Shown piece after piece: positions 15,861-24,938 of a stretch of DNA of 64,000 nt; within the stretch, counting starts at the first letter, position 1, and each line of letters opens with the position of its first letter. Source of the DNA: Deinococcus psychrotolerans (GTDB lineage: Bacteria > Deinococcota > Deinococci > Deinococcales > Deinococcaceae); NCBI RefSeq assembly GCF_003860465.1, contig NZ_CP034186.1, positions 248,001 to 312,000 on the forward strand, read 5' to 3'. A program made the position numbers and the translations under genes. Under the pieces are notes generated by a model. It was given only the letters and a program-made list of their open reading frames with translations, made no database searches and was not told where the DNA came from.

Positions 15861-16576
15861 CCTAGAAGCTGCCAAGATCACTATACAAAAAACGGACGGA
15901 GCTTGTTGGAGAACAGAATGCAAGCGGCCAAGAAGTAGAACCCGATCAGCGTCCAGAGCCGTCCGCTCTCCGGTATAACCCTGATCCGCGTACGCCACTT
16001 CGACCTTCACACCCGTGGCTTCCTATACCTCCAAGCACAGGTCTTTGACCTGTGCCCGATCCTGCTCATTGGCGGGTGTGGTCAGCACAGCGAGGAGATG
16101 CCCCAGCGTATCCACCGCCAAATGAATCTTGGTGCCTTTGCGCTTCTTTGCGCCGTCGAATCCGGCACGGTGTCCGCTCTCTGGAGGGTGCGGCTGTCGA
16201 TAATGATCGCTGTCGGCTCGCCATTCCTGGTCTGTTCTACACGACAGAGCAAGCGCAAGTCGTGTGCGGCATTCTCGAAGCAGCCCGCTTGGAACCATCG
16301 GTGCACCTGTTGGCGCACCGTCTCAGCTGGAGGAAGGTCGTGGGGGAGATAAGCACTGCGCCCCTGTTCGGGCGACCCAGAGCAGGGGATTGAGGACGTC
16401 TCTGATGGCATATTTGCGCTGTCTGGCGTCTTTTGGACTGAGTAAGAGGTAGGGAAGCAAGAAGAGATACATGTCGTCGTTGACATTGCTCGGGTAGTCA
16501 CGCTGGGTCATCTAATCATTCTGCTGTGCACCGAGTCTGCTCCCAGAATTTCAAACCGGTCCTTGGCAGCCTCTAG
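15861..16576 (-). mobile_element. Second decayed IS5-type element
   Basis: Probable ends: CCTAGAAGCTGCCAAG at 15861-15876 and, reading inward from 16576, CCTAGAGGCTGCCAAG (one mismatch). It contains a minus-strand transposase with frameshifts and an internal deletion. Target duplication not clear. Confidence 0.6.
15881..16511 (-). pseudogene. IS5-family transposase with frameshifts and internal deletion
   Basis: From ATG 16511 the frame reads [19 protein letters not shown]. After a shift come [19 protein letters not shown] and [13 protein letters not shown], where IDSRT carries the first catalytic Asp. Another shift gives [20 protein letters not shown] and a further one VEVAYADQGYTGERTA. The sequence then jumps to the C-terminal tail TLIGFYFLAACILFSNKL ending at TAG 15881. 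The normal segment between ADQGYTGE and the tail is missing. Confidence 0.78.
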
Positions 16577-16676
16577 GAAAATGCCTTGATGAGGACGAAC
16601 CAAGAAGTGGAATTCATGAGAGAAAGTAAACGTGCCATAAAGAAGCCCGTGAGACCTCCTTCCTTAGAGTCTTTGT

Positions 16677-19118
16677 ATGGTCAATTCTGTTTCTGCTTTG
16701 GGGGCCTCCGCAGCCGTCTCGGACACCGAGCGGCTACAGGAACTGATGACGGCAGCAGAACCGCTGTTGGGTTCAGATGCAGAACGCGCTGAACTTCTTC
16801 TTCGGGAAGCCCACACGCTGTCCCTCAGCCTTGGGGATGGACAGAATGAAGCCCGTGTCCTGACTCTTCTGGGGCTCACATACTTCTACCGTTCGCAATT
16901 TCAGACAGCGATTGATGTCCTTGAGCGGGCACGGACTCTCGCGACTTCCATGCCGGATGCGGGCATTCTGGCACGCATCCTGAACGGTCTAGGAATCTGT
17001 GCACAGTCTCTGGGCAACTACGGCACAGCTATGGAACACTTTTGGGAGAGTCAGCAGTTGGCTGCGGCGAGTGGAGACGACTTGGGGAGCGCACGAACGC
17101 TTTGCAACGTCGGGATCATCCGTACAGAACTCGGCGAATATGACTTGGCCGTCGAAGCTTTCTTGGAAGTCTCGTCATTTGGCGAGGCCACTGGAAATGT
17201 GTTGCTGCACCTGACCAGCGTCGTCAACCTGGCATTCGCCTATCAGCAGATGAAACAGGATGCTCGGGCTATAGAACTGGCCCACACCCACCTCCCCACC
17301 GTCCGCAGACTGGGACTGCGTCAACTAGAGGTCGTCTTGCAGGGAACGGTCGCACGCTCTCTGGTGAAGCTGGGCCAGTTGCAAGAGACCTTGGAACGGG
17401 TACAAGACGTCATGTCTCTGGCTGAAGAGGTGGGCAACCAGGAGGTGATCGTGAACTTGCGGCTCGCCCAGGGCCTGGCCTTCCAAAGGCTCGGCCGCTC
17501 AGAGGAAGCCCAATACGTCCTCCAGATGGCGTTGTATAAGGCCCGCCAGTACGGAATCAAACCGGACGAACGAACGATCTTGAACCATCTGAGCGAGCTG
17601 CACGCCGAGCGCCACGAGTGGCAACAAGCATACGAGTCATCACGTGCTTACCAAGTGCTCGAGCAGACGCTTCACGCCGAAGAAGTGGACCGCAAGGCCA
17701 GGATGCTTGGCGCACAGATGCAGCTTGAGCGACTGCAACAGGAAGCCGAAGTCGAGCGCCTGCGCAACGCCGAACTGTCGCAGGCCAACACCGCCCTTCA
17801 AACTGCCAAAGCGGATTTGGCCCACCGAGCCACCCATGACGCCCTGACCGGACTGGCCAACCGGGCATATTTTCAGAGTGAAGTGGAGCGGGCCCTGAGT
17901 GAGGGATCGCTGTTCGGGATTCTGTTCATCGACCTAGACCGCTTCAAGCTGGTCAACGACACCCTCGGCCACGACGTTGGTGACGAACTGCTCAAGCAAG
18001 TCGCCCGCCAGCTCACCCAAGTGGTGCGCTCAGGCGATCTGGTCGCCCGCATGGGCGGCGACGAATTCACCATCATTTTGCGCCGCCTGCGGAGTGCACA
18101 AGACGCCGAACGCGTGGCAAATAAGGTTCTCAATCAGCTGGCCCAGCCCATTCATGTGCGCGGACACACCCTGCACGTGACCGGCTCTATTGGCGTGGCT
18201 GTCGCGCCACACGACGGGCAGGACGTGACGACATTGCAGCGGCACGCCGATATCGCCATGTACCGGGCCAAAAACGAGGGCAAGAATGGCGTGCGGATCT
18301 TTCGGCCCACCATGGGTGAAGAAACCACCCAGCGGGTCGGTCTGGAGCGTGATCTGCGTCTGGCCCTGGCCCAAGACGAGCTGGTTTTGCATTATCAGGG
18401 CCAGTTCGATGCACGCAGCCAAATGCTGGTGGGCTTCGAGGCGCTGGTTCGCTGGCAACACCCCACTCAGGGGCTGCTCTCTCCGGGGAAATTCATTCAG
18501 GTGGCTGAAGAAAACGAGCTGATCGTGCCGCTCGGAGAGTGGGTGCTGCGCGAAGCCTGCCGCCAAGCGGCGCTCTGGGAGGCCAACAGCCGGGACTTTA
18601 CCATGAGTGTCAACGTCAGTGCCCTGCAGTTCGAGCACTCTGGCTTGCTGAACGCTGTGCAGCAGGCCTTAGCATCTTCAGGACTTGATCCACAGCGCTT
18701 GGTGCTCGAACTCACCGAGAGTGTCGTCCTACGCAACCCTGAGGTGGCCGCTTTACAGCTGACCCGGCTCAAAGATCTGGGCATCCGGGTGGCGTTGGAC
18801 GATTTCGGCACAGGACAAAGCAGCCTGAGTCTGCTGCGTACCCTGCCCATCGACGTGCTCAAGATTGACCGTTCGTTCGTGCAGGATGAGAACATCGCCG
18901 AGGGCAGCTCAGCCCGGATGCTGCTCAATGTGATGATCACCCTGGCCCACGGGTTGAACATGCTCGTCACAGGTGAGGGAGTTGAGACCCCTGAGCAGCA
19001 AGCCCTGCTTGACGAACTCGGTTGTGACAACATTCAGGGCTTTTTGCTGGGCCAACCTGGGCCGCCTGAAGACATCTGCTGGACGCCGCTGAATCACACC
19101 AACAGACACGAACATTAG
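16677..19118 (+). CDS. TPR - GGDEF - EAL protein (c-di-GMP turnover)
   Basis: 813 residues, no membrane segment. TPR-like helical repeats fill about 15-330, a coiled coil about 345-395 (QLERLQQEAEVERLRNAELS), then GGDEF and EAL domains. The cyclase signature GGDEF is intact, with an I-site RSGD five residues before it. EAL residues look complete: FEALVRW, NVSALQFE, ELTES, LDDFGTG, KIDRSF, GEGVE. Both synthesis and hydrolysis of c-di-GMP are possible. The start ATG lacks an SD; TAGAGT lies just upstream, consistent with a leaderless message. Paralogous TPR-GGDEF genes lie at 44.8 and 50.3 kb. Confidence 0.92.
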   Translation: MVNSVSALGASAAVSDTERLQELMTAAEPLLGSDAERAELLLREAHTLSLSLGDGQNEARVLTLLGLTYFYRSQFQTAIDVLERARTLATSMPDAGILARILNGLGICAQSLGNYGTAMEHFWESQQLAAASGDDLGSARTLCNVGIIRTELGEYDLAVEAFLEVSSFGEATGNVLLHLTSVVNLAFAYQQMKQDARAIELAHTHLPTVRRLGLRQLEVVLQGTVARSLVKLGQLQETLERVQDVMSLAEEVGNQEVIVNLRLAQGLAFQRLGRSEEAQYVLQMALYKARQYGIKPDERTILNHLSELHAERHEWQQAYESSRAYQVLEQTLHAEEVDRKARMLGAQMQLERLQQEAEVERLRNAELSQANTALQTAKADLAHRATHDALTGLANRAYFQSEVERALSEGSLFGILFIDLDRFKLVNDTLGHDVGDELLKQVARQLTQVVRSGDLVARMGGDEFTIILRRLRSAQDAERVANKVLNQLAQPIHVRGHTLHVTGSIGVAVAPHDGQDVTTLQRHADIAMYRAKNEGKNGVRIFRPTMGEETTQRVGLERDLRLALAQDELVLHYQGQFDARSQMLVGFEALVRWQHPTQGLLSPGKFIQVAEENELIVPLGEWVLREACRQAALWEANSRDFTMSVNVSALQFEHSGLLNAVQQALASSGLDPQRLVLELTESVVLRNPEVAALQLTRLKDLGIRVALDDFGTGQSSLSLLRTLPIDVLKIDRSFVQDENIAEGSSARMLLNVMITLAHGLNMLVTGEGVETPEQQALLDELGCDNIQGFLLGQPGPPEDICWTPLNHTNRHEH

Positions 19119-19165
19119 TCCGCTCCTCTTGAGGGTCACATCGGTGCAGCGTGTTGTCCAACACC

Positions 19166-19807
19166 TCAAGCGTTCTCTGGGGACGCTCTCAACCAAGGGG
19201 CGAGGGCCACTTGGACGGCTTCTAAGATGGTCGCCTGCACCTCGGCCGGGTCTTGTACAGGGTCTTCCCCCTCGAACAGCAGATCCAGCACAGCCGTCAC
19301 CGCTCCGATGAACGCTCCAGTCAGAGCCGCCGCCGAGATGGGGTCGAGGTCGGTCGGGAAGGCGGCAACGAGGTGACGGGCAATCTCGCGCTGCGCGTCA
19401 AGCTGATGTTGCAGCGCCCGGCCACGCAGGGCAGGAACCGTCCGCATCAGCCGCAGCCGCAGCGCCGCCCGGCGGCCCGTCAGATCATCGGATTCTTGGG
19501 CTGTGGTGGTCATGGCCCGCATCAAGACCTGTACCGGGCCGTCGCTGGGCTGCCGGGCCGCAATCGCGTCGATGGCTGAGCCGATTCGCGCGTCGCTTTC
19601 GGGAAACAGCAGATCTTCCTTGCTAGCAAAGTAACTGAAAATGGCCCGTTTGCTCATCTCGGCAGCGGCGGCGATGTCGTCCAGGGTGGTTGTAGTGTAG
19701 CCGTCACGCTCAAAGAGTCGTGTTGCGGCGGCGAGGATGGCCTGCCGGGTGCGCAGGCGTTTGCGTTCGCGCAGAGTCATGCGGCTCATTCTAATCACGG
19801 AGGGCAT
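19166..19807 (-). CDS. TetR-family transcriptional regulator
   Basis: 213 residues with the N-terminal HTH: AILAAATRLFERDGYTTTTL followed by DDIAAAAEMSKRAIFSYFAS and KEDLL. The C-terminal ligand domain is not diagnostic. It is divergent from the FAD monooxygenase gene 45 bases away, so it is likely its repressor. Confidence 0.9.
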   Translation of the reverse strand: MPSVIRMSRMTLRERKRLRTRQAILAAATRLFERDGYTTTTLDDIAAAAEMSKRAIFSYFASKEDLLFPESDARIGSAIDAIAARQPSDGPVQVLMRAMTTTAQESDDLTGRRAALRLRLMRTVPALRGRALQHQLDAQREIARHLVAAFPTDLDPISAAALTGAFIGAVTAVLDLLFEGEDPVQDPAEVQATILEAVQVALAPWLRASPENA

Positions 19808-19852
19808 TTCTTCACTTGTTGCAAAAATGCACTTGGTGAAGTATAAAGATAC

Positions 19853-20983
19853 ATGGCCCTACCTTGCGTTCTGATTTCCGGCGCTGGCATCGCTGGCCCC
19901 ACGCTGGCGTACTGGCTGGCCCGCAGCGGCTGGCAACCTACGGTGGTCGAACGCGCGGGCCGCCTGCGCTCCAGCGGCAATCCGGTGGACGTGCGCGGCG
20001 CAGCGCTGAGCGTCGCCGAGAAGATGGGCATCGTTGCGGCCCTCCGAAGCGCTTCCACATCCGTTCGGGCCATCAGCTTCTATGACCGTGCGGGCCACCG
20101 CTTCGCCCGCGTGCCCACTTCCGCTGGGCGCAGCGCCGCTGGAACGCCTGAAATGGAGATTCCCCGCAGTGATTTGGCCCGCGTCCTGTTTCAAGCCGCG
20201 AGTGACGTCACCGAATTCCTTTTTGACGACACCATCACCGCCCTCCATCAGGATGCGGGCGGTGTTGATGTCACCTTCGAGCGCCACGCTCCCCGCCGAT
20301 TTGACTTGGTGATCGGCGCGGACGGTCTACACTCCGCCGTGCGTCAGCTGGCGTTTGGCCCAGACGAGCAATTCGTGCGGCACATGGGTACGTACGTCGC
20401 CACCACAGCGCTGCCAGAGCCGGTTAAATCGCCGCAGGACGTGCTGATGTACAACACTCCCGGACGGCTGGTGGCGGTTCATCCGGGCCGAGACTGCGCG
20501 ATGGTCGGCTTTTTTTTCTGGCATCCCGCCGCCGCCCCTGATTGCCGGAATCCAGAGGCGGTCAAGCGGTTCGTGGCAGCGGCGTATGCGGGTGTAGGCT
20601 GGCGCGTGCCGGAGTTGCTGGCGTAGTTGTGCGCCGCGCCGGATCTGTACTTCGACGCGGTCAGCAGGGTTGAGATTCCCCGCTGGTCTCAGGGGCGCGT
20701 GGCGCTGCTCGGAGACGCCGCGTCCTGCCTGTCCCTCTTTGGCGAAGGATCGAGCTTGGCGGTGGCCGGCGCTTACGAGCTGGCACAGGCCCTGAGCGCC
20801 AGCCCACACGATCACGGCCTAGCATTTGGGCGCTACGAGGCTGCACACCGCGCCCGTGTGGCTCCAAAGCTGCGCAATTTTGGCTTGATGGCGTCGCTGC
20901 TGGTTCCGCGTTCGCGCCCCGGTCTCACAGTTCGTGATCTGGCACTCCGTGTGCTGACGCGCGGTAGGGACAAAAAGTGGTGA
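19853..20983 (+). pseudogene. FAD-dependent monooxygenase interrupted by one in-frame stop
   Basis: A 376-codon frame of the PHBH/TetX-like class A flavin monooxygenase family. Rossmann motif SGAGIAGPTLAYWLARSG at the N-terminus, DG motif GADGLHSAVR near residue 160, and a GD motif GRVALLGDAAS after the break. TAG at 20624-20626 splits the frame after VPELLA. Downstream codons continue in the same frame with full similarity, so one base change (for example GAG to TAG) is enough to explain it. The N-terminal product alone lacks part of the flavin site. The gene is divergent from a TetR gene. Recent inactivation, or a sequencing error, are both possible. Confidence 0.82.
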
Positions 20984-21124
20984 CATTCGGAGGCGGCCCG
21001 GATTTTGAGCTGCCCGGTTCACGTCGTTGACGTCGGAGCATTCGCACGCCGATCTTCTAGACTGCCCCCTTTCATCTGCGGCTACCGTTCAGTGCTATTG
21101 CCAGCAACATGACAGCATCCCTGC

Positions 21125-21835
21125 ATGTCAGAAACCCACTGGGCCACAGCTCGGCGCTGGGTGGCCGAAGCGCTGGGCCTCTCCGGCTTCGTGGCTTTCA
21201 GTTTAAGCGCGGCGGTACTGGCCCAGCTCGGTGTACTGCCTACACTGGCTGCCGACGCGCTGGTGCCGGGCCTGGTGATCTTGGCGCTGGTCTACGGCCT
21301 GAGCGATCTGTCCGGAGCTCACTTCAACCCCGCCGTGACGCTGGCCTTCGCGCTGCGGGGCAGCCTTCCGTGGGCGCGGGTGCCGGGATACCTGGCCGCG
21401 CAGTTCCTGGGGGCCTGCGGCGGGGTGTGGCTGGTCTCAGCCTGCGTGCCGCTCCCCAAAGCGCATGAGCTGGTCAGGCCTTGGGGAGCGTTTGGGCTGG
21501 AGACGGTCTGCACCACGCTGCTGCTGGTGATTTTGGCCACCGCCAAGCGCAAGGCGGAAGTCGGCTCTCAGGCGGGTTTGGTGATCGCCGGAACGCTGGG
21601 GTTGTGCTTGTTCACAGCGGGCAGCGTCTCCACCATCGGCGTTAATCCCACGCGCACGCTGGCCGCCGCGCTGTTCAGCGGCACGGTGCTGGCATCTTGG
21701 CCGCATCTGCTGGGGCCGTTTGCGGGCGGCACGCTAGCCACAGGGCTGACCTATCTGCTGCGCGGCCCACTCAACCAGCAGGAAGCCGAGACGGCCAAAG
21801 GGCAAGCAGAAGCGGGAGAGGGGTCATCCAGTTAG
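21125..21835 (+). CDS. Aquaporin / MIP-family channel with NPA and NPT boxes
   Basis: 236 residues with six predicted membrane helices and the two half-helix boxes. The first is HFNPAVTLAFAL (canonical NPA), the second GVNPTRTLAAALF where NPA has become NPT, with the conserved Arg one residue later retained. Family GxG and AE-like motifs (VAEALGLSGFVAFSL) are present. It conducts water or small neutral solutes. The Ala-to-Thr change in the second box is unusual and may alter selectivity. Ends in a hydrophilic Gln/Glu/Ser-rich tail. Confidence 0.85.
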   Translation: MSETHWATARRWVAEALGLSGFVAFSLSAAVLAQLGVLPTLAADALVPGLVILALVYGLSDLSGAHFNPAVTLAFALRGSLPWARVPGYLAAQFLGACGGVWLVSACVPLPKAHELVRPWGAFGLETVCTTLLLVILATAKRKAEVGSQAGLVIAGTLGLCLFTAGSVSTIGVNPTRTLAAALFSGTVLASWPHLLGPFAGGTLATGLTYLLRGPLNQQEAETAKGQAEAGEGSSS

Positions 21836-21895
21836 ATTTTCGTGCCTCAGTTTGCCTGCGTAAGAGCCGTCTGGGAAGAAAGTCCGCGAGTATTT

Positions 21896-21943
21896 GCGGC
21901 AGATCAGGAACCGCTCTAAGCGCGGGGTTTGCTGATCTGCCGC
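21896..21943. repeat. 12-bp perfect inverted repeat downstream of aquaporin gene
   Basis: GCGGCAGATCAG (21896-21907) pairs with CTGATCTGCCGC (21932-21943). AACC/GGTT can extend pairing inside. It lies between the aquaporin gene and the terminator hairpin. Role unknown, possibly a first terminator or a protein site. Confidence 0.5.
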
Positions 21944-21956
21944 CGATTTCCATAAT

Positions 21957-21995
21957 AGAAACTGCCGGGAAGCTTAAGGCCCCGGCAGTTTCTTC
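21957..21995. terminator. Bidirectional rho-independent terminator
   Basis: Perfect 13-bp stem AGAAACTGCCGGG (21957-21969) with CCCGGCAGTTTCT (21981-21993), 11-base loop, TT after it on the plus strand and a T/A-rich run on the other side. It sits between the convergent aquaporin and dps genes and can serve both. Confidence 0.8.
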
Positions 21996-22083
21996 TAAGT
22001 GGAAAGCGAATTTTCTTTGCTGTGCAGGAGAGCTGGCCGGTCTTTGTCGAGGCAGCGGAGAGTATCGTCTCCGCTCTCAGGCT

Positions 22084-22620
22084 CTAGCGGGTCTGTTCGC
22101 CGCCCTGCGCCGCCTCAAACAAAAACCAGGTGCGTCGTTCGGTTTCGTCGATCAGCACTTCCAGCAAGCTGGAGGTGGCGTAGTCGCGGGCGTCGTCGCA
22201 CACTTCATGCGCTTTTCGCATATTGGCGGCGATGCTCTGGTTGTCGGCCATCAGCTCACGGAGCATATCCAGCGGAGTCACAAAGTCGGCGTTGTTGTCT
22301 TGCACAGTCTGAAGGCTGGAGATATGCGAGATGGAGCGCAGCGTGGTGCCGCCCAGCTTGCGAACACGCTCAGCCAGCGGATCGGTGCTGCCCAGCAATT
22401 GATCGGCCTGCTCGTCGAGCATCAGGTGATAATCGCGGAAGTGGCTGCCCGACAGGTGCCAGTGGAAGTTCTTGGTCTTGAGGTACACCGCGAAAGCGTC
22501 GGCGATCAGGGGGTTGACGGCCCCGACGACGGCGCTGACCTGATCAGGGGTCAGATCGGTGGGGGTTTTCAGGGCAGCAGGTGCGGGATAAGGTTTCTGA
22601 AACGTGTTGGTCTGAGTCAT
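22084..22620 (-). CDS. dps: Dps-family DNA-binding ferritin
   Basis: 178 residues. Ferroxidase-site landmarks KNFHWHLSGSHFRDYH and LMLDEQAD are intact. An N-terminal extension of about 30 residues (TQTNTFQKPYPAPAALKTP) may contact DNA or metal, as in deinococcal Dps proteins. It forms dodecamers that oxidise and store iron and protect DNA. ATG 22620 is chosen because GGAGC lies 6 bases upstream; a TTG precedes it. Divergent from a VIT-type metal transporter gene, pointing to joint iron or manganese handling. Confidence 0.93.
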   Translation of the reverse strand: MTQTNTFQKPYPAPAALKTPTDLTPDQVSAVVGAVNPLIADAFAVYLKTKNFHWHLSGSHFRDYHLMLDEQADQLLGSTDPLAERVRKLGGTTLRSISHISSLQTVQDNNADFVTPLDMLRELMADNQSIAANMRKAHEVCDDARDYATSSLLEVLIDETERRTWFLFEAAQGGEQTR

Positions 22621-22966
22621 CAAAAGCTCCTTTATAAATAGGCGGCCACTCAGCAGCGAAGAGAAAATGTCAAAGGAATGCTGGTCTGGAAGGGTTCCAG
22701 AGGCGTTTGTCCCTCAAGCAGTAAAGGCCGGCAGCGTTAAGTGGAGGTATGAATCTGGCAGAAAACAAGGAACAGTAAAGCTGCGGTGAGAAGCAGGCCA
22801 CGACCGAATAAGCTCTCCACTTTGCTAAGCGCCCCGGCTGATTTAAATATCGCCATGTCTCTCTTTAAGCCAACATAACTTTTTAGACTGATCCCAAAAC
22901 CTATTCATCTCGCAAAAGAAAGAATCACTTTTCGCAGCAGTACACTGCCCTGTCACAGGAGGCCCC
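22621..22966. promoter_or_regulatory. Divergent regulatory region between dps and VIT-type gene
   Basis: 346 bases without a credible gene. A nine-codon frame at 22749 follows GGAGG but has no further support. AT-rich patches occur near 22635 (dps side) and 22840-22900 (transporter side). No operator could be assigned by eye. Confidence 0.4.
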
Positions 22967-23683
22967 ATGTACAGAGCGGTCAACAGCCACAGAGAAACCC
23001 ATTTCACGGGCTCGGAGATGGTGCGCGACATCGTGATCGGCATGAGCGACGGCCTGACCGTCCCCTTCGCGCTGGCCGCCGGACTGTCGGGCGCAGTTGC
23101 CAGCGGACACGTGGTGCTGATCGCCGGGATCGCCGAGATGGCCGCTGGAAGCATTGCCATGGGGCTGGGCGGGTACTTGGCGGCCCGCAGCGAGCACGAG
23201 TCCTACGTCTCGGAACGTGCCCGCGAGGAAAAGGAAATTGACGAGAAGCACGACGCTGAGATTGGCGAAGTGCGGGCCGTCTTTCAGAAATACGGGCTGA
23301 CCGGCGACCCACTCGAAGCCGCCACACAGGCCATCACCAGCAACCGCACGACCTGGGTTGATTTCATGATGAAAGAAGAGCTGGGCTTGGAGGAACCGGA
23401 TCCGAAACGGGCGCTGAGATCAGCCCTGACGATTGGGCTGGCGTATATCGCTGGCGGCGTCATTCCGCTGACGCCTTACGCGCTCAATTTGACGCTCAGC
23501 CGGGCGCTGCTGCTGTCGGTGGTCTTGACCCTGATCGCTCTGTTTGCCTTCGGGGCGCTCAAGGGCCGCTTCACGGGGTCATCGGTGCTCAAGAGTGCTG
23601 TCCAGACCATGTTCGTGGGTGCGGTGGCTTCGGGTACGGCCTTCTTGATCGCGAGGCTGGTGTCCGGCTCGGGCGGACTATAG
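22967..23683 (+). CDS. VIT1/CCC1-family iron/manganese transporter
   Basis: 238 residues. N-terminal GSEMVRDIVIGMSDGLTVPF and the GIAEMAAGSIAMGLGGYLAA helix are family signatures. A charged segment (SERAREEKEIDEKHDAEIGE), rich in Glu and likely metal-binding, precedes three C-terminal helices. It moves Fe(II) or Mn(II) across the membrane, probably outward from the cytoplasm. Start supported by AGGAGG 5 bases upstream. Its placement opposite dps suggests metal detoxification together with storage. Confidence 0.92.
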   Translation: MYRAVNSHRETHFTGSEMVRDIVIGMSDGLTVPFALAAGLSGAVASGHVVLIAGIAEMAAGSIAMGLGGYLAARSEHESYVSERAREEKEIDEKHDAEIGEVRAVFQKYGLTGDPLEAATQAITSNRTTWVDFMMKEELGLEEPDPKRALRSALTIGLAYIAGGVIPLTPYALNLTLSRALLLSVVLTLIALFAFGALKGRFTGSSVLKSAVQTMFVGAVASGTAFLIARLVSGSGGL

Positions 23684-23805
23684 GGTCTGCGGCTAAGGTT
23701 TTTCAACTTTCCAGATGACCGGGTCGCCTGTTCCAACTTCACCCGGCAACTGACCTAACGCCCAGCGCTTTCCATACCCACGCAACCAACAGCGGCTGTG
23801 CTCCG

Positions 23806-24924
23806 TCAGCCCTGAAGGCTGTGCTCAGGCGCTAAGGCGGGTTCTGAGCCGCCCGGCACACCGGCTTCCTCAAACGTCAGCATTTCGCGCAACGTCGCGG
23901 CGGCGGCCAGCAGGAACGGCGCAGCCAGTACCCCCCCGGTGCCCTCGCCCAGCCGCAGCCCCAAATCGAACATCGGCGTCAGCTTCAAGTGGTCGAGCTG
24001 AGCGCGGTGGCCGATTTCGGCGCACAGTCCGGCGGCAAATAAGTAATCGCGCAGGGCTGGAGCGAGCGCTACTCCAATGAGCGCCGCTGAACCTTCCACG
24101 AAGCCGTCTACGATAATGGCCCGCTTTAGGGCCGCCGCCTGAAGCATCATGCCGAGCATGGCCGCGATTTCGTAGCCGCCGAGGTCGGCCAGCACGCCCA
24201 GCGGGTCGCTGAGTTGGCTGCCTCGGCGGGCCAGCGCGTCCCGAATCACCTCAACTTTGTGGGCCAAAGTCGAGTCGTCCACTCCGGTGCCGCGCCCAGT
24301 GACGGCGGCGGGATTGAGGCCCAGCAGCTTGGCGCTCAGGGCGCTGGCTGGGGTGGTGTTGGCGATGCCCATTTCGCCAGGAATCAGCACGTCCGCGCCC
24401 GCGCCGATGGCCTGCCGCGCCACTGATGCGCCCGCCGCGATCAGACTCAGGGTTTCTTCCCGCGTCATGGCGCTCTCAAGCCGCAGGTTGCGGGTGCCGC
24501 GCCGGGCGGCGGCGCGAATGAGCTGGGGATGATCCGGCAACTCGGCGGCCACGCCCGCGTCCAGCACATAAACCTGTGCGCCGAGGCTGCGGGCGATGGC
24601 GTTGACGGCGGCTCCGCCCGCGCCCGCCGGGGTGGAAAGCAGGAAGTTGCCCACCATGGCGGGCGTCACCGTCTGCGGAAAGGCGCTGACGCCCTCAGCG
24701 GCCACGCCGTGATCGCCCGCTGCCACCACCACCGCCACGCCGCGCGGGTGCGGTTTGGGGGTTCTAAAAACGCCCGCCAACCGCACTGAAATTTCTTCGA
24801 GCTGGCCCAGTGCACCGGGCGGCTTGGTGAGCTGAGCCTGCCGCTCACGGGCGGCCTGCATAGCCAGTTGGTCGGCGGGAGTAACGCTGCTGAGCAAATC
24901 GGCAAGGTGATCAGACAAGTTCAT
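23806..24924 (-). CDS. cobT: Nicotinate-nucleotide-dimethylbenzimidazole phosphoribosyltransferase
   Basis: 372 residues. It makes alpha-ribazole phosphate for the lower ligand of cobalamin. Family blocks: LTKPPGALGQLEEISVRLAG, VVVAAGDHGVAAEGVSAFPQ, GEMGIANTTPASAL and GRGTGVDDSTLAHK, with a C-terminal catalytic-Glu region near LRLGEGTGG. Last gene of the leftward cobalamin operon, 14 bases after cobU. GAGG precedes its ATG. Confidence 0.95.
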   Translation of the reverse strand: MNLSDHLADLLSSVTPADQLAMQAARERQAQLTKPPGALGQLEEISVRLAGVFRTPKPHPRGVAVVVAAGDHGVAAEGVSAFPQTVTPAMVGNFLLSTPAGAGGAAVNAIARSLGAQVYVLDAGVAAELPDHPQLIRAAARRGTRNLRLESAMTREETLSLIAAGASVARQAIGAGADVLIPGEMGIANTTPASALSAKLLGLNPAAVTGRGTGVDDSTLAHKVEVIRDALARRGSQLSDPLGVLADLGGYEIAAMLGMMLQAAALKRAIIVDGFVEGSAALIGVALAPALRDYLFAAGLCAEIGHRAQLDHLKLTPMFDLGLRLGEGTGGVLAAPFLLAAAATLREMLTFEEAGVPGGSEPALAPEHSLQG

Positions 24925-24938
24925 GATGTTTCCTCACT

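Noticed and set aside
22749..22778. Nine-codon frame after a GGAGG sequence between dps and the VIT-type gene
   Set aside because: Too short to support without translation data, and no downstream gene is coupled to it.
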